Assembly (NCBI RefSeq): GCF_005484965.1
Contig: NZ_CP034036.1
Location: forward strand, 2,294,001 to 2,358,000
Length of the DNA: 64,000 bases
Reading direction: 5' to 3'
Origin: Brenneria nigrifluens DSM 30175 = ATCC 13028
GTDB lineage: Bacteria; Pseudomonadota; Gammaproteobacteria; Enterobacterales; Enterobacteriaceae
Part shown: positions 49,293 through 59,556 of the stretch, piece by piece
Layout of the letters: every line of letters begins with the position of its first letter
Position numbering within the stretch: the stretch's first letter is position 1
Translations under genes and position numbers: made by a program
Notes under the pieces: generated by a model
The model's database searches: none
The model's input: the letters and a program-made list of their open reading frames with translations, nothing else
What the model was told of the DNA's origin: nothing

Positions 49293-50195
49293 TTATTGCG
49301 CCAACGCCCGGTGATGCCATACCGGCTCCACGTCGGCGGGCAGCCACAGCTTGCGCCCCAGTTCAATCCAGGCGCACGGCTGATGAAAATCCGACCCCTG
49401 CGACCCCAGTAGGCCAAACTCTCTGGCGTAGCGGGCCAGCTGCGTGCGTTCGTCCGGCGCCTGCTGGCATTGCGCCACCTCCATGGCTTCACCGCCGTTA
49501 TCGGCAAACGCGGTCAACAAACGCTTCAGCCACTTGGCGGTCAAATCATAACGTCCGGGATGCGCCAACACCGACACGCCGCCAGATTGATGAATAGCAT
49601 CAACCGCTTGCCTTATTGTACACCACTGCGGCGGGACGTATCCGGTTTTCCCTTTCGCCAGATATTTCCTGAACACCTGATTGATATTCGGCGCGGCGCC
49701 CTGCTCTACCAGATAACGGGCGAAATGCCCGCGGGTGATTTGACCGCCGGCCGCCAGGCGGCTAGCGCCGGCCAGGGCATCGGGAATGCGCGCTTTTTCA
49801 AGCCGGATGGCGATTTGCTCCGCTCGCGCCAGCCGGGATTGCGCCTGTTGTCGTAAAAGCGAACAGAGGGCCGGGTGTTCAATATCCATGCCCAGCCCGA
49901 CAATATGAATTTCATGGTTTTCCCACTGGGTGGAAATCTCCACCCCGGGAATCAGCCGTAATGGCAGCGACTGGTCATTAATCGTCCGTTGAGCGGCGGC
50001 CAGTCCGCCGGTGGTATCGTGATCGGTGATGGCCAGAATGCCGACCCGCATCGCCGCCGCACGGGTCACCAGTTCGCCGGGGGTCAGCAACCCATCCGAG
50101 GCGGTGGTGTGGCTATGCAGATCGTAAAGCGCGAAAGACGGTGGGGTTTGAAGTTCTTGTGGCACAAATAGTGTCCCGTTGCTGGCTGAGTTCAT
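49293..50195 (-). CDS. rnm: RNase AM / 5'-3' exoribonuclease TrpH (YciV, PHP domain)
   Basis: PHP-fold metal-dependent phosphoesterase of 300 aa, known in E. coli as YciV/TrpH/Rnm, a 5'-3' exonuclease on short RNAs that also trims rRNA 5' ends. Metal motifs are DLHSHTTASDG, ITDHDT, PGVEIST, NHEIHIVG, LAHPGRY and GSDFHQPC. The N-terminal 20 residues are not conserved, so a later start is possible. It is divergent from trpL, as in E. coli. Confidence 0.93.
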   Translation of the reverse strand: MNSASNGTLFVPQELQTPPSFALYDLHSHTTASDGLLTPGELVTRAAAMRVGILAITDHDTTGGLAAAQRTINDQSLPLRLIPGVEISTQWENHEIHIVGLGMDIEHPALCSLLRQQAQSRLARAEQIAIRLEKARIPDALAGASRLAAGGQITRGHFARYLVEQGAAPNINQVFRKYLAKGKTGYVPPQWCTIRQAVDAIHQSGGVSVLAHPGRYDLTAKWLKRLLTAFADNGGEAMEVAQCQQAPDERTQLARYAREFGLLGSQGSDFHQPCAWIELGRKLWLPADVEPVWHHRALAQ

Positions 50196-50318
50196 GGCTT
50201 GAGCGCGCTATGATGCCACTAACTCAGCCGGAATAGTAACGAAGTTCCAGGCCATCGGGGTTAACGCACGCCTTGCGGGCGTTTTGCGCGCATCGATAAA
50301 ATAATATTATTCCCGTTG

Positions 50319-50353
50319 TTGACTTTCGAACCGCGAACTAGTTTACTAGTACG
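50319..50353 (+). promoter_or_regulatory. trp promoter and TrpR operator
   Basis: -35 TTGACT (50319-50324), 17 bp, -10 TTTACT (50342-50347). The operator CGAACTAGTTTACTAGTACG (50334-50353) overlaps the -10 and differs from the E. coli operator by one central base. TrpR with tryptophan would occlude RNA polymerase. Confidence 0.93.
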
Positions 50354-50376
50354 CAGTTCGGCATACCGATAGCGAG

Positions 50377-50448
50377 ATGATGATAATGGCAATGCAAAAC
50401 ACGATGAAACTTGGCTGGTGGCGCTCTTCCCTTAGGCGGGTGGAGTAA
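50377..50448 (+). CDS. trpL: trp leader peptide TrpL
   Basis: A short frame ends MKLGWWRSSLRRVE with two adjacent tryptophan codons (50416-50421), the sensor for ribosome stalling. Five in-frame ATGs (50377, 50380, 50386, 50392, 50404) precede the Trp pair, so the peptide is 14 to 23 residues depending on the start. No strong ribosome site singles one out; 50386 or 50392 look best placed. It resembles the longer leader of Serratia more than the 14-residue E. coli TrpL. Confidence 0.85.
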   Translation: MMIMAMQNTMKLGWWRSSLRRVE

Positions 50449-50486
50449 TCACGCATAGCAATTGTCATTATATGCAGATTTCCCAG

Positions 50487-50510
50487 GCCCGCTTACCCAG
50501 CGGGCTTTTT
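50487..50510 (+). terminator. trp attenuator terminator
   Basis: GCCCGC (50487-50492), TTACCCA, GCGGGC (50500-50505), then TTTTT. It lies 39 bp after the trpL stop and 32 bp before the preferred trpE start, the 3:4 hairpin of the attenuator. Confidence 0.9.
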
Positions 50511-50541
50511 CATGGGCAAAAAAACAATACAGGTAACAATA

Positions 50542-52104
50542 ATGCACATATCACCACCAAAACTGGCGCTGCTGCGTACCGAGGCCGTCTACCGCAACGA
50601 CCCCAGCGCGATATTTCACCAGCTTTGCGGCGCCAGACCCGCCACGCTGCTGCTGGAGTCGGCCGAAATCGACAGTAAACAGAATCTGAAAAGTCTGTTG
50701 ATTATCGACAGCGCGCTGCGCATTACCGCTCTCGGCCAGCAGGTTTCCATTCAGGCGCTGACGGCCAACGGCGCGAATTTGCTGCCGCTGCTGGATCAGG
50801 CACTCCCGCCGGAGGTAGTGGTGGAATCCCGCCCCAACGGCCGCGAACTGACCTTTCCGCCGGCCGATAACCAGCAGGACGAAGACTCCCGTTTGCGCTC
50901 GTTGTCGGTATTTGACGCTCTGCGCAGCATCCTGACGCTGGTTGAGTGCCCGGCGGATGAACGCGAAGCCATGTTTTTGGGCGGCCTGTTCGCCTACGAT
51001 CTGGTCGCCGGTTTTGAAGCCTTACCCGCGCTGAGCCAGCAGCAGCGCTGCCCGGATTTCTGCTTTTACCTGGCGGAAACGCTGCTGATACTCGATCATC
51101 AACGGCAGGCCACGGTTCTTCAGGCCAGCCTGTTTACGCCGGACGGCGCGGAACGGCAGCGGCTGCAGCAGCGCCTGACGCAGCTGCAACAGCAGTTGGA
51201 ACAGCCGGCGCCGGCGCTGCCGCATCAGTCCATCGACAGCATGGAGCTCAACTGTAACCAGAGCGATGAGGCATTCGGCGAGGTCGTCAGTCAGATGCAG
51301 CAGGCGATTCGCATCGGCGAGATCTTTCAGGTGGTGCCGTCGCGCCGCTTTTCCCTGCCCTGTCCCTCGCCGCTGGCGGCCTACCAAACCCTGAAGGACA
51401 ATAACCCCAGCCCCTATATGTTTTTTATGCAGGATCAGGACTTCACGCTGTTTGGCGCCTCGCCGGAAAGCTCGCTGAAATACGACGCCGACAGCCGCCA
51501 GATTGAAATCTATCCCATCGCCGGAACCCGCCCGCGCGGACGCCGCGCCGACGGCTCGCTGGATCGCGATCTCGACAGCCGTATCGAGCTGGAAATGCGC
51601 ACCGACCATAAAGAGATGGCCGAGCACCTGATGCTGGTCGATCTGGCGCGCAACGATCTGGCGCGCATCTGTAAGCCCGGCAGCCGCTATGTGGCCGACC
51701 TGACCCAGGTCGACCGCTACTCTTTCGTGATGCATCTGGTCTCCCGCGTGGTGGGCACCCTGCGGGAAGATTTGGACGTCCTGCACGCCTATTGCGCTTG
51801 CATGAATATGGGAACGCTGAGCGGCGCGCCGAAAGTGCGCGCCATGCAACTGATTGCCGACAGTGAAAAAACGCGGCGCGGCAGCTATGGCGGCGCGGTG
51901 GGCTACTTCACCGCCCACGGCGATCTGGATACCTGCATCGTTATCCGCTCCGCCTACGTTGAAGACGGCATCGCCACGGTTCAGGCCGGCGCCGGCGTGG
52001 TGCTGGATTCCGATCCGCAGGCGGAAGCCGATGAAACAAGAAATAAAGCGCGGGCCGTTCTGCGGGCCATCGCCAGCGCCCACAACGCGAAGGAACTGTT
52101 CTAA
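50542..52104 (+). CDS. trpE: Anthranilate synthase component I TrpE
   Basis: Chorismate plus ammonia or glutamine to anthranilate, with TrpG. The N-terminal [18 protein letters not shown] region contains the tryptophan feedback site (LLES). The C-terminal chorismate-binding domain has [27 protein letters not shown] and [13 protein letters not shown] choose the ATG at 50542 ([18 protein letters not shown] ribosome site). The open frame starts at 50512, directly after the attenuator T-run. That gives 520 aa, the E. coli length. Confidence 0.96.
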   Translation: MHISPPKLALLRTEAVYRNDPSAIFHQLCGARPATLLLESAEIDSKQNLKSLLIIDSALRITALGQQVSIQALTANGANLLPLLDQALPPEVVVESRPNGRELTFPPADNQQDEDSRLRSLSVFDALRSILTLVECPADEREAMFLGGLFAYDLVAGFEALPALSQQQRCPDFCFYLAETLLILDHQRQATVLQASLFTPDGAERQRLQQRLTQLQQQLEQPAPALPHQSIDSMELNCNQSDEAFGEVVSQMQQAIRIGEIFQVVPSRRFSLPCPSPLAAYQTLKDNNPSPYMFFMQDQDFTLFGASPESSLKYDADSRQIEIYPIAGTRPRGRRADGSLDRDLDSRIELEMRTDHKEMAEHLMLVDLARNDLARICKPGSRYVADLTQVDRYSFVMHLVSRVVGTLREDLDVLHAYCACMNMGTLSGAPKVRAMQLIADSEKTRRGSYGGAVGYFTAHGDLDTCIVIRSAYVEDGIATVQAGAGVVLDSDPQAEADETRNKARAVLRAIASAHNAKELF

Positions 52105-52682
52105 TGGCTGATATCCTACTGCTCGATAATATCGACTCATTCACCTACAATCTGGTGGATCAACTGCGCGCCAGCGGGCATCAGGTGGTGGTTTACCGTA
52201 ACCATCTGCCGGGCGGCGCCATTATTCAGCATTTAAAGAACATGGAAAGACCGGTGCTGATGCTCTCTCCGGGTCCGGGAACCCCGGCCGCGGCTGGCTG
52301 TATGCCGGAGCTGCTGCGCAGCCTGCGCGGCCAACTGCCGATTATCGGCATCTGCCTGGGGCATCAGGCGATTGTGGAAGCCTACGGCGGCCATGTGGGC
52401 CAGGCGGGTGAAATTCTGCATGGCAAAGCGTCCATCATCGATCATGACGGACTGGCGATGTTCGCCGGACTGCCACATCCGTTGCCGGTGGCGCGCTATC
52501 ACTCGCTGGTGGGCAGCAACATCCCGGCGGCGCTGACCGTTAACGCCCATTTTAACGACATGGTGATGGCGGTTCGCCACGATGCCGACCGCGTTTGCGG
52601 TTTCCAGTTTCATCCCGAATCCATTTTAACCACCCACGGCGCGCGTCTGCTCGAACAGACGCTGGACTGGGCATTGGTATAG
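52104..52682 (+). CDS. trpG: Anthranilate synthase glutaminase TrpG
   Basis: Class I glutamine amidotransferase of 192 aa that supplies ammonia to Trp[19 protein letters not shown] is the family start; [12 protein letters not shown] the oxyanion loop; [15 protein letters not shown] the nucleophile elbow; and FQFHPESI the His-Glu part of the triad. It overlaps trpE by one base (TAATG). It is a separate gene here, while E. coli has it fused to trpD. Confidence 0.97.
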   Translation: MADILLLDNIDSFTYNLVDQLRASGHQVVVYRNHLPGGAIIQHLKNMERPVLMLSPGPGTPAAAGCMPELLRSLRGQLPIIGICLGHQAIVEAYGGHVGQAGEILHGKASIIDHDGLAMFAGLPHPLPVARYHSLVGSNIPAALTVNAHFNDMVMAVRHDADRVCGFQFHPESILTTHGARLLEQTLDWALV

Positions 52683-52696
52683 TAAAGGACTAAATC

Positions 52697-53695
52697 ATGC
52701 AAAACATTCTTGAGAAATTATACCAGGCTGAAATCCTCGACCGGCAGGAGAGCCAGGCGCTGTTTGGCGCCGTCGTGCGCGGCGAGTTGGAAAACAGCCA
52801 GTTGGCGGCGGCGCTGATCGCCATGAAAGTTCGCGGCGAACGCCCGGAAGAAATTGCCGGCGCGGCAACGGCCCTGCTGGAGGATGCCCAGCCGTTTCCT
52901 CGTCCCGACTATCCGTTTGCCGATATCGTCGGCACCGGCGGCGACGGCACCAACAGCATCAACATTTCCACCGCCAGCGCCTTTGTAGCGGCCGCTTGCG
53001 GACTGAAAATCGCCAAGCACGGCAACCGCAGCGTCTCCAGCCGTTCGGGATCGTCCGATCTGCTGGCCGCGTTCGGCATCCGGCTGGATATGCCCGCCGA
53101 ACAGTCCCGCCAGGCGCTGGATGACCTGGGCGTGTGCTTTTTGTTCGCGCCGCAGTATCATCCCGGCTTCCGCCACGCGGCGCCGGTGCGCCAGCAGTTG
53201 AAAACCCGTACGCTATTTAACGTGCTGGGGCCGTTGGTCAACCCGGCGCGTCCGCCGCTGGCGCTGATTGGCGTTTATCGCCCTGAGCTGGTGCTTCCTA
53301 TCGCCGAAACCCTGAAGGCGCTGGGCTATCAGCGCGCGGCGGTGGTGCACGGCGGCGGGATGGACGAAGTCTCCATTCATGCGCCCACGCAGGTCGCCGA
53401 GTTGCACAGCGGCGATATTGAAACCTACCAACTGACGCACAGCGATTTCGGACTGGAAAGCTTTCCGCTGGCGGCATTGCAGGGCGGTTCGCCGCAAGAA
53501 AACCGTGACATTCTGGCCGCCCTGCTACAAGGTAAAGGAGAACCGGCACACAACGCGGCCGTGGCAGCCAACGTGGCGGTACTGCTGAAGCTGTTCGGAC
53601 AGGAAGATTTGCGCCAAAATGCGCAGCAGGCGTTAGAAGTGATTTACAGCGGACAGGCCTACCAGCGCGTTACCGATCTGGCCGCGAGAGGATAA
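52697..53695 (+). CDS. trpD: Anthranilate phosphoribosyltransferase TrpD
   Basis: Transfers phosphoribose from PRPP to anthranilate. PRPP and metal motifs are [32 protein letters not shown] and HGGGMDEVS. At 332 aa it is the monofunctional form, 14 bp after trpG, with AAGGAC as ribosome site. Confidence 0.97.
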   Translation: MQNILEKLYQAEILDRQESQALFGAVVRGELENSQLAAALIAMKVRGERPEEIAGAATALLEDAQPFPRPDYPFADIVGTGGDGTNSINISTASAFVAAACGLKIAKHGNRSVSSRSGSSDLLAAFGIRLDMPAEQSRQALDDLGVCFLFAPQYHPGFRHAAPVRQQLKTRTLFNVLGPLVNPARPPLALIGVYRPELVLPIAETLKALGYQRAAVVHGGGMDEVSIHAPTQVAELHSGDIETYQLTHSDFGLESFPLAALQGGSPQENRDILAALLQGKGEPAHNAAVAANVAVLLKLFGQEDLRQNAQQALEVIYSGQAYQRVTDLAARG

Positions 53696-53702
53696 AGCAG
53701 TC

Positions 53703-55064
53703 ATGCAGGAAACCATTCTGAATAAAATAGTGCGCGATAAAGCCGTATGGGTTGCAGCGCGCCAGAAAAAGCAACCGCTGTCGACGTTTCAGCATGAGGT
53801 GATGCCCAGCCAGCGGGATTTTTATCAGGCTCTGCGCCAGAATAAGCCGGCGTTTATTCTGGAGTGCAAAAAGGCCTCCCCTTCAAAGGGATTGATTCGC
53901 GACGATTTCGATCCGGTAGCGATCGCCCAGGTTTATCAAGACTACGCCTCAGCGATTTCCGTGTTGACCGATGAAAAATATTTCCAGGGCGACTTCGCTT
54001 TTCTGCCGCAGGTCAGCGCGGCGGTTCATCAGCCTGTGCTGTGCAAAGACTTTATTATTTCGGAATACCAGATCTATCTGGCACGCTATTACCAGGCCGA
54101 CGCCATTCTGCTGATGTTATCCGTTTTGGACGATAGTCAATACCGCCAGCTGTCCGCCGTCGCCCATAGCCTGAAGCTGGGGGTTCTGACCGAGGTCAGC
54201 AATGAGGAGGAGCTACAGCGCGCGATCCAGCTGGAGGCGCGCGTGGTGGGGATTAACAACCGCGACCTGCGCGATCTTTCCATCGATCTTGATCGCACCC
54301 GCCGGCTGGCGCCGCGCCTGCCGGAGGGCGTTAGCGTTATCAGCGAGTCGGGGATTCACCGTCATGCGCAGATCCGCGAACTGAGCCGCTTTGCCGACGG
54401 TTTTCTTATCGGCAGTTCATTGATGTCCGAGCCGGACCTGACGCTGGCGGTGCGCCGCGTTATCCTGGGGGAAAACAAAGTCTGCGGCCTGACCCGCGCC
54501 GAAGACGCCCAGGCGGCCTATCAGGCCGGCGCCGTCTACGGCGGTCTGATTTTTGTCGCGTCCTCGCCGCGCCATGTGTCGCCGGAACAGGCGCGCCGCC
54601 TGACCGCCAGCGCCCCGCTGCGTTATGTCGGCGTATTTCGCGACGAGCCGGTCGAGCGGATTGTCAGCCTCGCCGGCGAATTAAAGCTGGCGGCGGTGCA
54701 ACTGCACGGCAACGAAGACCAGCTCGTCATTTCGCAGTTGCGTGAACAACTGCCCGCCGACTGCCAAATCTGGAAAGCGCAGAGCGTAACCGGCGAGTGT
54801 CCGGCCAGAAACTTGCCGCACATCGATCGCTATGTGCTGGACAACGCCCAGGGCGGCAGCGGCCGAACCTTTGACTGGTCGCTGCTTCAGGGCGAGAATC
54901 TGGACAACGTGTTATTGGCCGGCGGTTTGAATGCGGACAACTGCGGGCAGGCCGCCCAGTTGGGATGCGCCGGACTGGACTTCAACTCCGGGGTGGAAAG
55001 TCAGCCCGGTCACAAAGATCCACAGCGAATCGCGGCTGTTTTTCAGGCGTTACGGACGCTATAA
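53703..55064 (+). CDS. trpC: Bifunctional indole-3-glycerol-phosphate synthase / PRA isomerase TrpC(F)
   Basis: A fusion of two TIM barrels, 453 aa as in E. coli. The N-terminal IGPS half has [29 protein letters not shown] and VISESGI. The C-terminal TrpF half starts at about residue 258 ([11 protein letters not shown]) and has VQLHGNED and [11 protein letters not shown]. It lies 7 bp after trpD. Confidence 0.97.
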   Translation: MQETILNKIVRDKAVWVAARQKKQPLSTFQHEVMPSQRDFYQALRQNKPAFILECKKASPSKGLIRDDFDPVAIAQVYQDYASAISVLTDEKYFQGDFAFLPQVSAAVHQPVLCKDFIISEYQIYLARYYQADAILLMLSVLDDSQYRQLSAVAHSLKLGVLTEVSNEEELQRAIQLEARVVGINNRDLRDLSIDLDRTRRLAPRLPEGVSVISESGIHRHAQIRELSRFADGFLIGSSLMSEPDLTLAVRRVILGENKVCGLTRAEDAQAAYQAGAVYGGLIFVASSPRHVSPEQARRLTASAPLRYVGVFRDEPVERIVSLAGELKLAAVQLHGNEDQLVISQLREQLPADCQIWKAQSVTGECPARNLPHIDRYVLDNAQGGSGRTFDWSLLQGENLDNVLLAGGLNADNCGQAAQLGCAGLDFNSGVESQPGHKDPQRIAAVFQALRTL

Positions 55065-55119
55065 CTCCTTACCCGTAAGCGCACTACGCCATTTAAAATC
55101 GATAAAAGACAGGAATATT

Positions 55120-56310
55120 ATGACGTTACTTAATCCATACTTTGGCGAATTCGGCGGACAGTATGTACCGCAGATCCTTGTCCCGGCCCTACGCCAACTG
55201 GAAGAAGCCTTTGTCGGCGCGCAGCAGGATCCCGGCTTTCAGGCCGAATTTACCGACCTGCTGAAAAACTATGCCGGACGCCCCACCGCGCTGACCCTAT
55301 GTAAAAACCTGACCAAGGGCACGCGCACCAGGCTGTACCTGAAGCGTGAAGACTTGCTGCACGGCGGAGCGCACAAAACCAACCAGGTGCTGGGACAGGC
55401 GCTGCTGGCCCAGCGGATGGGGAAAAACGAAATTATCGCCGAGACCGGCGCCGGTCAACACGGCGTCGCCGCCGCGCTGGCCTGCGCCCTGCTGGGATTG
55501 AAATGCCGTATCTATATGGGCGCCAAGGACGTTGAACGCCAGTCCCCCAACGTATTCCGTATGCGCCTGATGGGCGCCGAAGTCATCCCGGTTCACAGCG
55601 GTTCCGCCACCCTGAAAGACGCCTGCAACGAAGCGCTGCGCGACTGGTCCGGCAGCTATGAGAAGGCGCACTACCTGCTGGGCACGGCGGCGGGTCCGCA
55701 CCCCTTCCCCACCATCGTGCGCGAATTTCAGCGCATGATCGGCGAAGAAATAAAATCCCAGATGCTGGAAAGAGAAGGTCGCCTGCCCGATGCGCTGCTG
55801 GCGTGCGTGGGCGGCGGCTCCAACGCCATCGGTATGTTCGCCGACTTTATCGATGACAGCGCCGTCCGCCTGATCGGCGTCGAACCCGCCGGGCTGGGGA
55901 TTGAAACCGGACAACACGGCGCGCCGCTCAAGCACGGACGCGTCGGCATCTACTTCGGCATGAAATCGCCGATGATGCAGACCGCGGACGGGCAGATCGA
56001 AGAATCCTATTCGATTTCCGCCGGCCTGGACTTCCCGTCCGTCGGCCCGCAGCACGCCTATCTGAACAGCATCGGCCGGGCCGACTATGTGTCGATTACC
56101 GATGACGAAGCGCTGGAGGCGTTTAAGGAACTCTCCCGCCATGAAGGCATTATCCCGGCGCTGGAGTCCTCCCACGCGCTGGCCTATGCGCTGAAAATGA
56201 TCGAGCAGGAACCGCAGAAAGATCAGATTCTGGTGGTCAACCTATCCGGCCGCGGCGATAAAGACATATTTACCGTTCACGATATTTTGAAAGCTCGGGG
56301 AGAAATTTAA
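55120..56310 (+). CDS. trpB: Tryptophan synthase beta chain TrpB
   Basis: PLP enzyme that joins indole and serine, in an alpha2beta2 complex with TrpA. The PLP lysine is K86 in [12 protein letters not shown]; the phosphate-cup GGGSNAIG and [11 protein letters not shown] are present. I use the ATG at 55120 ([29 protein letters not shown] ribosome site). A longer open frame extends back into trpC and is not real. Length is 396 aa. Confidence 0.97.
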   Translation: MTLLNPYFGEFGGQYVPQILVPALRQLEEAFVGAQQDPGFQAEFTDLLKNYAGRPTALTLCKNLTKGTRTRLYLKREDLLHGGAHKTNQVLGQALLAQRMGKNEIIAETGAGQHGVAAALACALLGLKCRIYMGAKDVERQSPNVFRMRLMGAEVIPVHSGSATLKDACNEALRDWSGSYEKAHYLLGTAAGPHPFPTIVREFQRMIGEEIKSQMLEREGRLPDALLACVGGGSNAIGMFADFIDDSAVRLIGVEPAGLGIETGQHGAPLKHGRVGIYFGMKSPMMQTADGQIEESYSISAGLDFPSVGPQHAYLNSIGRADYVSITDDEALEAFKELSRHEGIIPALESSHALAYALKMIEQEPQKDQILVVNLSGRGDKDIFTVHDILKARGEI

Positions 56311-57116
56311 TGGAGCGCTATCAACACCTGTTCAAACGTCTGGCCGGCAATAAAGAAGGCGCATTCGTCCCCTTTGTCACGCTGGGCGATCCGTCGCCCG
56401 AGCAGTCGCTGAAAATCATTGATACCCTGATCGCCGCCGGCGCCGACGCGCTGGAACTGGGTATCCCCTTTTCCGACCCGCTGGCCGACGGACCGACGAT
56501 TCAGGATGCCACGCTGCGCGCCTTCGCCGCCGGCGTCACCCCCGGACACTGTTTTGAAATGCTTGCCGCCATCCGCCAGAAATACCCTGATATCCCAGTC
56601 GGCCTGCTGATGTACGCCAATCTGGTGTTCAGCAACGGCATCGACGAGTTTTATCAGCGTTGCGCCCGGGTCGGCGTCGACTCGGTGCTGGTTGCCGACG
56701 TGCCGGTTGAAGAGTCCGCCCCGTTCCGCGCCGCCGCCCAGCGTCACGGCATCGCGCCGATTTTTATCTGTCCCCCCAATGCGGATGACGACCTGCTGCG
56801 CGAGATTGCCTCCTACGGCCGCGGCTATACCTATTTATTGTCGCGCGCGGGGGTAACCGGCGCGGAAAAACGGGCGCAGCTGCCGCTTCATCACCTGATT
56901 GCCAAACTGCATGAATACCATGCCGCGCCGCCGTTGCAAGGGTTCGGCATATCAGAACCCTCGCAGGTGCGGGAATCATTGACCGCCGGCGCCGCCGGTG
57001 CGATCTCCGGTTCGGCAATCGTCAAGATTATCGAAAAAAATCGCCATCAGCCCGACGAAATGCTGGCGCAGCTCCACGCTTTCGTCAACGCCATGAAAGC
57101 AGCGACGCGTTCATAA
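56310..57116 (+). CDS. trpA: Tryptophan synthase alpha chain TrpA
   Basis: Cleaves indole-glycerol-phosphate to indole, which tunnels to TrpB. It is a TIM barrel of 268 aa, the E. coli length. [19 protein letters not shown] holds the catalytic Glu and Asp; [12 protein letters not shown] is the flexible loop 6; [14 protein letters not shown] binds phosphate. It overlaps the trpB stop by one base (TAATG). Confidence 0.97.
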   Translation: MERYQHLFKRLAGNKEGAFVPFVTLGDPSPEQSLKIIDTLIAAGADALELGIPFSDPLADGPTIQDATLRAFAAGVTPGHCFEMLAAIRQKYPDIPVGLLMYANLVFSNGIDEFYQRCARVGVDSVLVADVPVEESAPFRAAAQRHGIAPIFICPPNADDDLLREIASYGRGYTYLLSRAGVTGAEKRAQLPLHHLIAKLHEYHAAPPLQGFGISEPSQVRESLTAGAAGAISGSAIVKIIEKNRHQPDEMLAQLHAFVNAMKAATRS

Positions 57117-57145
57117 GCACCGCGCCATATACGGACAAAGACTTC

Positions 57146-57168
57146 ACCACCTCCATAGGAGGTGGTTT
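57146..57168 (+). terminator. trp operon terminator
   Basis: ACCACCTCC (57146-57154), ATA, GGAGGTGGT (57158-57166), then TT. A perfect 9-bp stem 30 bp after trpA. The T-run is short, so Rho may help, as at E. coli trp t'. Confidence 0.7.
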
Positions 57169-57221
57169 AACAGCGACAACAATAACGGCGACACCAAAAC
57201 CGTGTTGCCATTTTATTAAAA

Positions 57222-57857
57222 TCAGAAACGGTAGCCGACGCCAAACATAAATACCCAGGGATCCAAACGGGTGCTGACGTTTTGCTGTTCCCCACCGGCT
57301 TTAAACTTCACCTCGGTGTCAATATCCATCCACCACAGCGAGGCGTTGATCAGCCAGTTTTTATCCAGGTTGTAATCCAGACCGGCCTGCGCCGCCACCC
57401 CCCAGGAGTTTTTCAGACTCAGATCGCTCAACCCTGCGTCTTTGCCTCTTTGATTGAATTTTTCATCATAAAACATGGTGTAGTTTATGCCCACGCCGAG
57501 GTAAGGCCGCAGTTTGTCGGCCTTGTCGCCAAAGTAATACTGCGCCACCAGCGACGGCGGCAGGTGGCTTACTTCGGCAATATTGCCAACCCCATTCAGC
57601 CCGACCTTGTGGGTAAACGGCGTCGCCGCCAATAGTTCCACGCCAATGTTGTCAGTCACCAGATAGCTGAACGTCAGACCCAACTGGGTATTATTGTCAA
57701 CCTTGAACGAACCCAGGCTGCCCAGCACATTGTCGGACCCTTCAACCGGGCGCACGGTTGCCGTGCCGCCACGAACAATGATATCCCCCGCCTGATGAGC
57801 CTGGGTCAAGGCCGGCATAAGCGCTACAGCCAGTAATACAAAAGACGCCTTTTTCAT
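57222..57857 (-). CDS. ompW: Outer-membrane protein OmpW
   Basis: Eight-stranded outer-membrane beta-barrel of 211 aa. The Sec signal peptide covers residues 1-20 (cleavage after ALTQA). The mature part starts HQAGDIIVRGGTATVRP and includes LPPSLVAQYYFGD and LRPYLGVGINYT; it ends in the aromatic terminus GVGYRF required for BAM insertion. The barrel forms a narrow hydrophobic channel. It converges with trpA. The 245 bp upstream, to the presumed prophage end, are AT-rich and hold its promoter; I found no clear FNR or SoxS box. Confidence 0.95.
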   Translation of the reverse strand: MKKASFVLLAVALMPALTQAHQAGDIIVRGGTATVRPVEGSDNVLGSLGSFKVDNNTQLGLTFSYLVTDNIGVELLAATPFTHKVGLNGVGNIAEVSHLPPSLVAQYYFGDKADKLRPYLGVGINYTMFYDEKFNQRGKDAGLSDLSLKNSWGVAAQAGLDYNLDKNWLINASLWWMDIDTEVKFKAGGEQQNVSTRLDPWVFMFGVGYRF

Positions 57858-58107
57858 TATCCACTCCCTTTATATGGTTTAATTTCGAGCGAAATATACC
57901 TTTATGCCATCATTCTTGTTTTAAGCCAGATCACATCTTTAAAGAGTTTTTTGCACATTTCACCTCCTATCAAATTCACATAAACCATTAAAAAAACAAG
58001 AATTGATTGTGGGGGAGTGATCATTTTTACATAGCTAAGAGAGAGAGTCTGAGAGAGTCTGGAGCCTTGAATGACGGGGCTTGTGGGCGAATTCAGGGAT
58101 TTTGCAC

Positions 58108-58129
58108 GGCTCAGAAAAAAATGCGAAAA
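58108..58129 (+). other. MuA-binding site (L1-like) at the prophage end
   Basis: The 22-mer ending in AAATGCGAAAA (58108 to about 58129) agrees with the Mu end-site pattern, which ends in ATGCGAAAA, at about 14 of 22 positions. Further L2/L3-type sites in the AT-rich stretch to 58270 are suggested by an AAGCGTTTAAACGC palindrome but are not clear. Confidence 0.5.
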
Positions 58130-58274
58130 AATAGTGTTTTTTGTGTTTAAAACTGCACAGGTATGAGCATCGTTTGATCCGTTTTAAGCGGCGTTTAAAC
58201 GCTTCTTGGTAAAGCTACTTTCCAGCACCCTTGCGAGCGGGAAAATCAAGCTATATAAACACCGCCATTGAACG

Positions 58275-58922
58275 TTATCTTTTTCCCCACACAGTTTGAT
58301 AAAGCTGTTGTAATTCAGCATCCGTGAGCTCTGTCATAGATGATTTTTGAAATTTTTCGGACATGTGAGTCTTCCGCCATTCCTGCCATCCGTTTTTAGA
58401 ACATCTTGTTTGAATTGATTTTATGGTTTCTTTTCTCCAGTCTGTGACCTTTTTGGGAGCTGATGCCATGTTACGCAAGATGCCGATTTGTGAACGTAGA
58501 TATTTGATAGCTTTAGGAAAATCATCTGATTTTATTTCATGATAGCTGTTTACTTTCATGTTTTTATTCAATCGAATCCATGCAGCATTGTGTGTTATTA
58601 CTGATTTTTTTATAGCGTTATGAATATCAACCCATTCATAAATAAGGGTTTTTATTTGGTGTTTTTGGTTGGCATCTACAACACCATCACCAGTTTTGAC
58701 TTGTACTCGAGGTTTTTTGCTGGGGCTGCTGAGATTAATGACATTGCTAACAGTGTTTCCATTACCTACAACGTTTCCTGTTCCAGAAACATAAATTGAT
58801 GATTTATCATCATTTTCCTTATCGTCTGCACCTTCTCCATTGATTAGCTGTGCTATTTCCAAAAGCTCATCTTCGAGGGATCGCTTATTCTTACCTATAT
58901 GTACGATTTTATCGTCCTTCAT
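58275..58922 (-). CDS. Prophage protein with ORF6C-like domain and Gly-Asn repeat
   Basis: A 215-aa protein I do not recognise as a whole. The N-terminus is acidic and charged. Around residues 42-70 there is a short repeat-like stretch of alternating Gly-Asn pairs (VSGTGNVVGNGNTVSNVINL) that looks like a small beta-solenoid. Residues about 85-155 (IKTLIYEWVDI...VNSYHEIKSDDFPKAIKYLR) resemble the ORF6C domain of phage antirepressor-type proteins. It lies downstream of the repressor gene in the same orientation, 15 bp after it, so it may be co-expressed in the lysogen. It is AT-rich. A regulatory or protective role is inference. Confidence 0.6.
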   Translation of the reverse strand: MKDDKIVHIGKNKRSLEDELLEIAQLINGEGADDKENDDKSSIYVSGTGNVVGNGNTVSNVINLSSPSKKPRVQVKTGDGVVDANQKHQIKTLIYEWVDIHNAIKKSVITHNAAWIRLNKNMKVNSYHEIKSDDFPKAIKYLRSQIGILRNMASAPKKVTDWRKETIKSIQTRCSKNGWQEWRKTHMSEKFQKSSMTELTDAELQQLYQTVWGKR

Positions 58923-58937
58923 AACATGTCCTCAATA

Positions 58938-59339
58938 TTAAGCCACAAGATCAACTGTTTCTTTGATTAACTTTATGTCTATGAAATTACTAGATTTAAA
59001 GGCTCTATAAAGTATTGCTACAACTTTAGCTTTCGTCGCAGGTGAAATCTTTTTTGCCCGACTAGCTAATAAGAGCTCAACAGATTCAATAATCTTTGAT
59101 AGCGCTTCGATATCGATATCCCCCTCATCAGAGACTACGGACTCTAATCCTAGAGCCTCCTGCGTCTCCGTTGGCAGCGAGGATATATGGAACTCGAACG
59201 CGACTCCTTTAACCCCTTTCTTCTGACGTTTCTTCCATTCCTCCTTATTAGCTTTTCTGTTAACGCTGCTTTTATCCCCTGGTAGTCCAGGTAGTCCCGC
59301 GAGTTCACTAGCAGAAAACCATTCATTTAATGCCATCAC
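58938..59339 (-). CDS. Mu c-type repressor
   Basis: 133 aa. The N-terminal 65 residues ([20 protein letters not shown] and [11 protein letters not shown]) are the winged-helix Mu DNA-binding domain, also found at the start of the MuA protein here (WVTAKDIAGLPGLPSAISSV, KSGVKGVAYEF). The C-terminal part is helical. In Mu, repressor and transposase N-termini share the operator, so this protein probably maintains lysogeny and competes with MuA. It is divergent from ner. The start is the ATG at 59339 or 59336. Confidence 0.82.
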   Translation of the reverse strand: MMALNEWFSASELAGLPGLPGDKSSVNRKANKEEWKKRQKKGVKGVAFEFHISSLPTETQEALGLESVVSDEGDIDIEALSKIIESVELLLASRAKKISPATKAKVVAILYRAFKSSNFIDIKLIKETVDLVA

Positions 59340-59355
59340 AAAGCACTCCGTTTGA

Positions 59356-59490
59356 TTGCGACTTACGTTGCATTAATGGTTGCGCAACGAAAAAATAAGT
59401 TTATAAAAATCAGCAACATAATAAAAACAGTGAAATCACAAGGATTTTATTTCGTTGCAATCATTGCAATGACAACGCAATGAAAGTATT
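59356..59490. promoter_or_regulatory. Prophage operator region between repressor and ner
   Basis: The 217-bp gap holds repeated TTGC/GCAA motifs in two clusters. At 59364-59390: CGTTGCA, then GGTTGCGCAACG. At 59451-59483: TTCGTTGCAATCATTGCAA, then ACAACGCAATGAA. These are the likely operators for the c-type repressor and Ner, over the divergent early and repressor promoters. The rest is AT-rich and could contain an IHF site. Confidence 0.6.
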
Positions 59491-59556
59491 GTTTACAGTA
59501 ACTAGATGGCTACTTGCGGCGCTAGCTAGTCGGTTAACTTTTAAGGATGGCATGAA

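Noticed and set aside
54931..55119. N-terminal extension of trpB into trpC
   Set aside because: Out-of-frame overlap with trpC; TrpB proteins start at [13 protein letters not shown], preceded here by a ribosome site.
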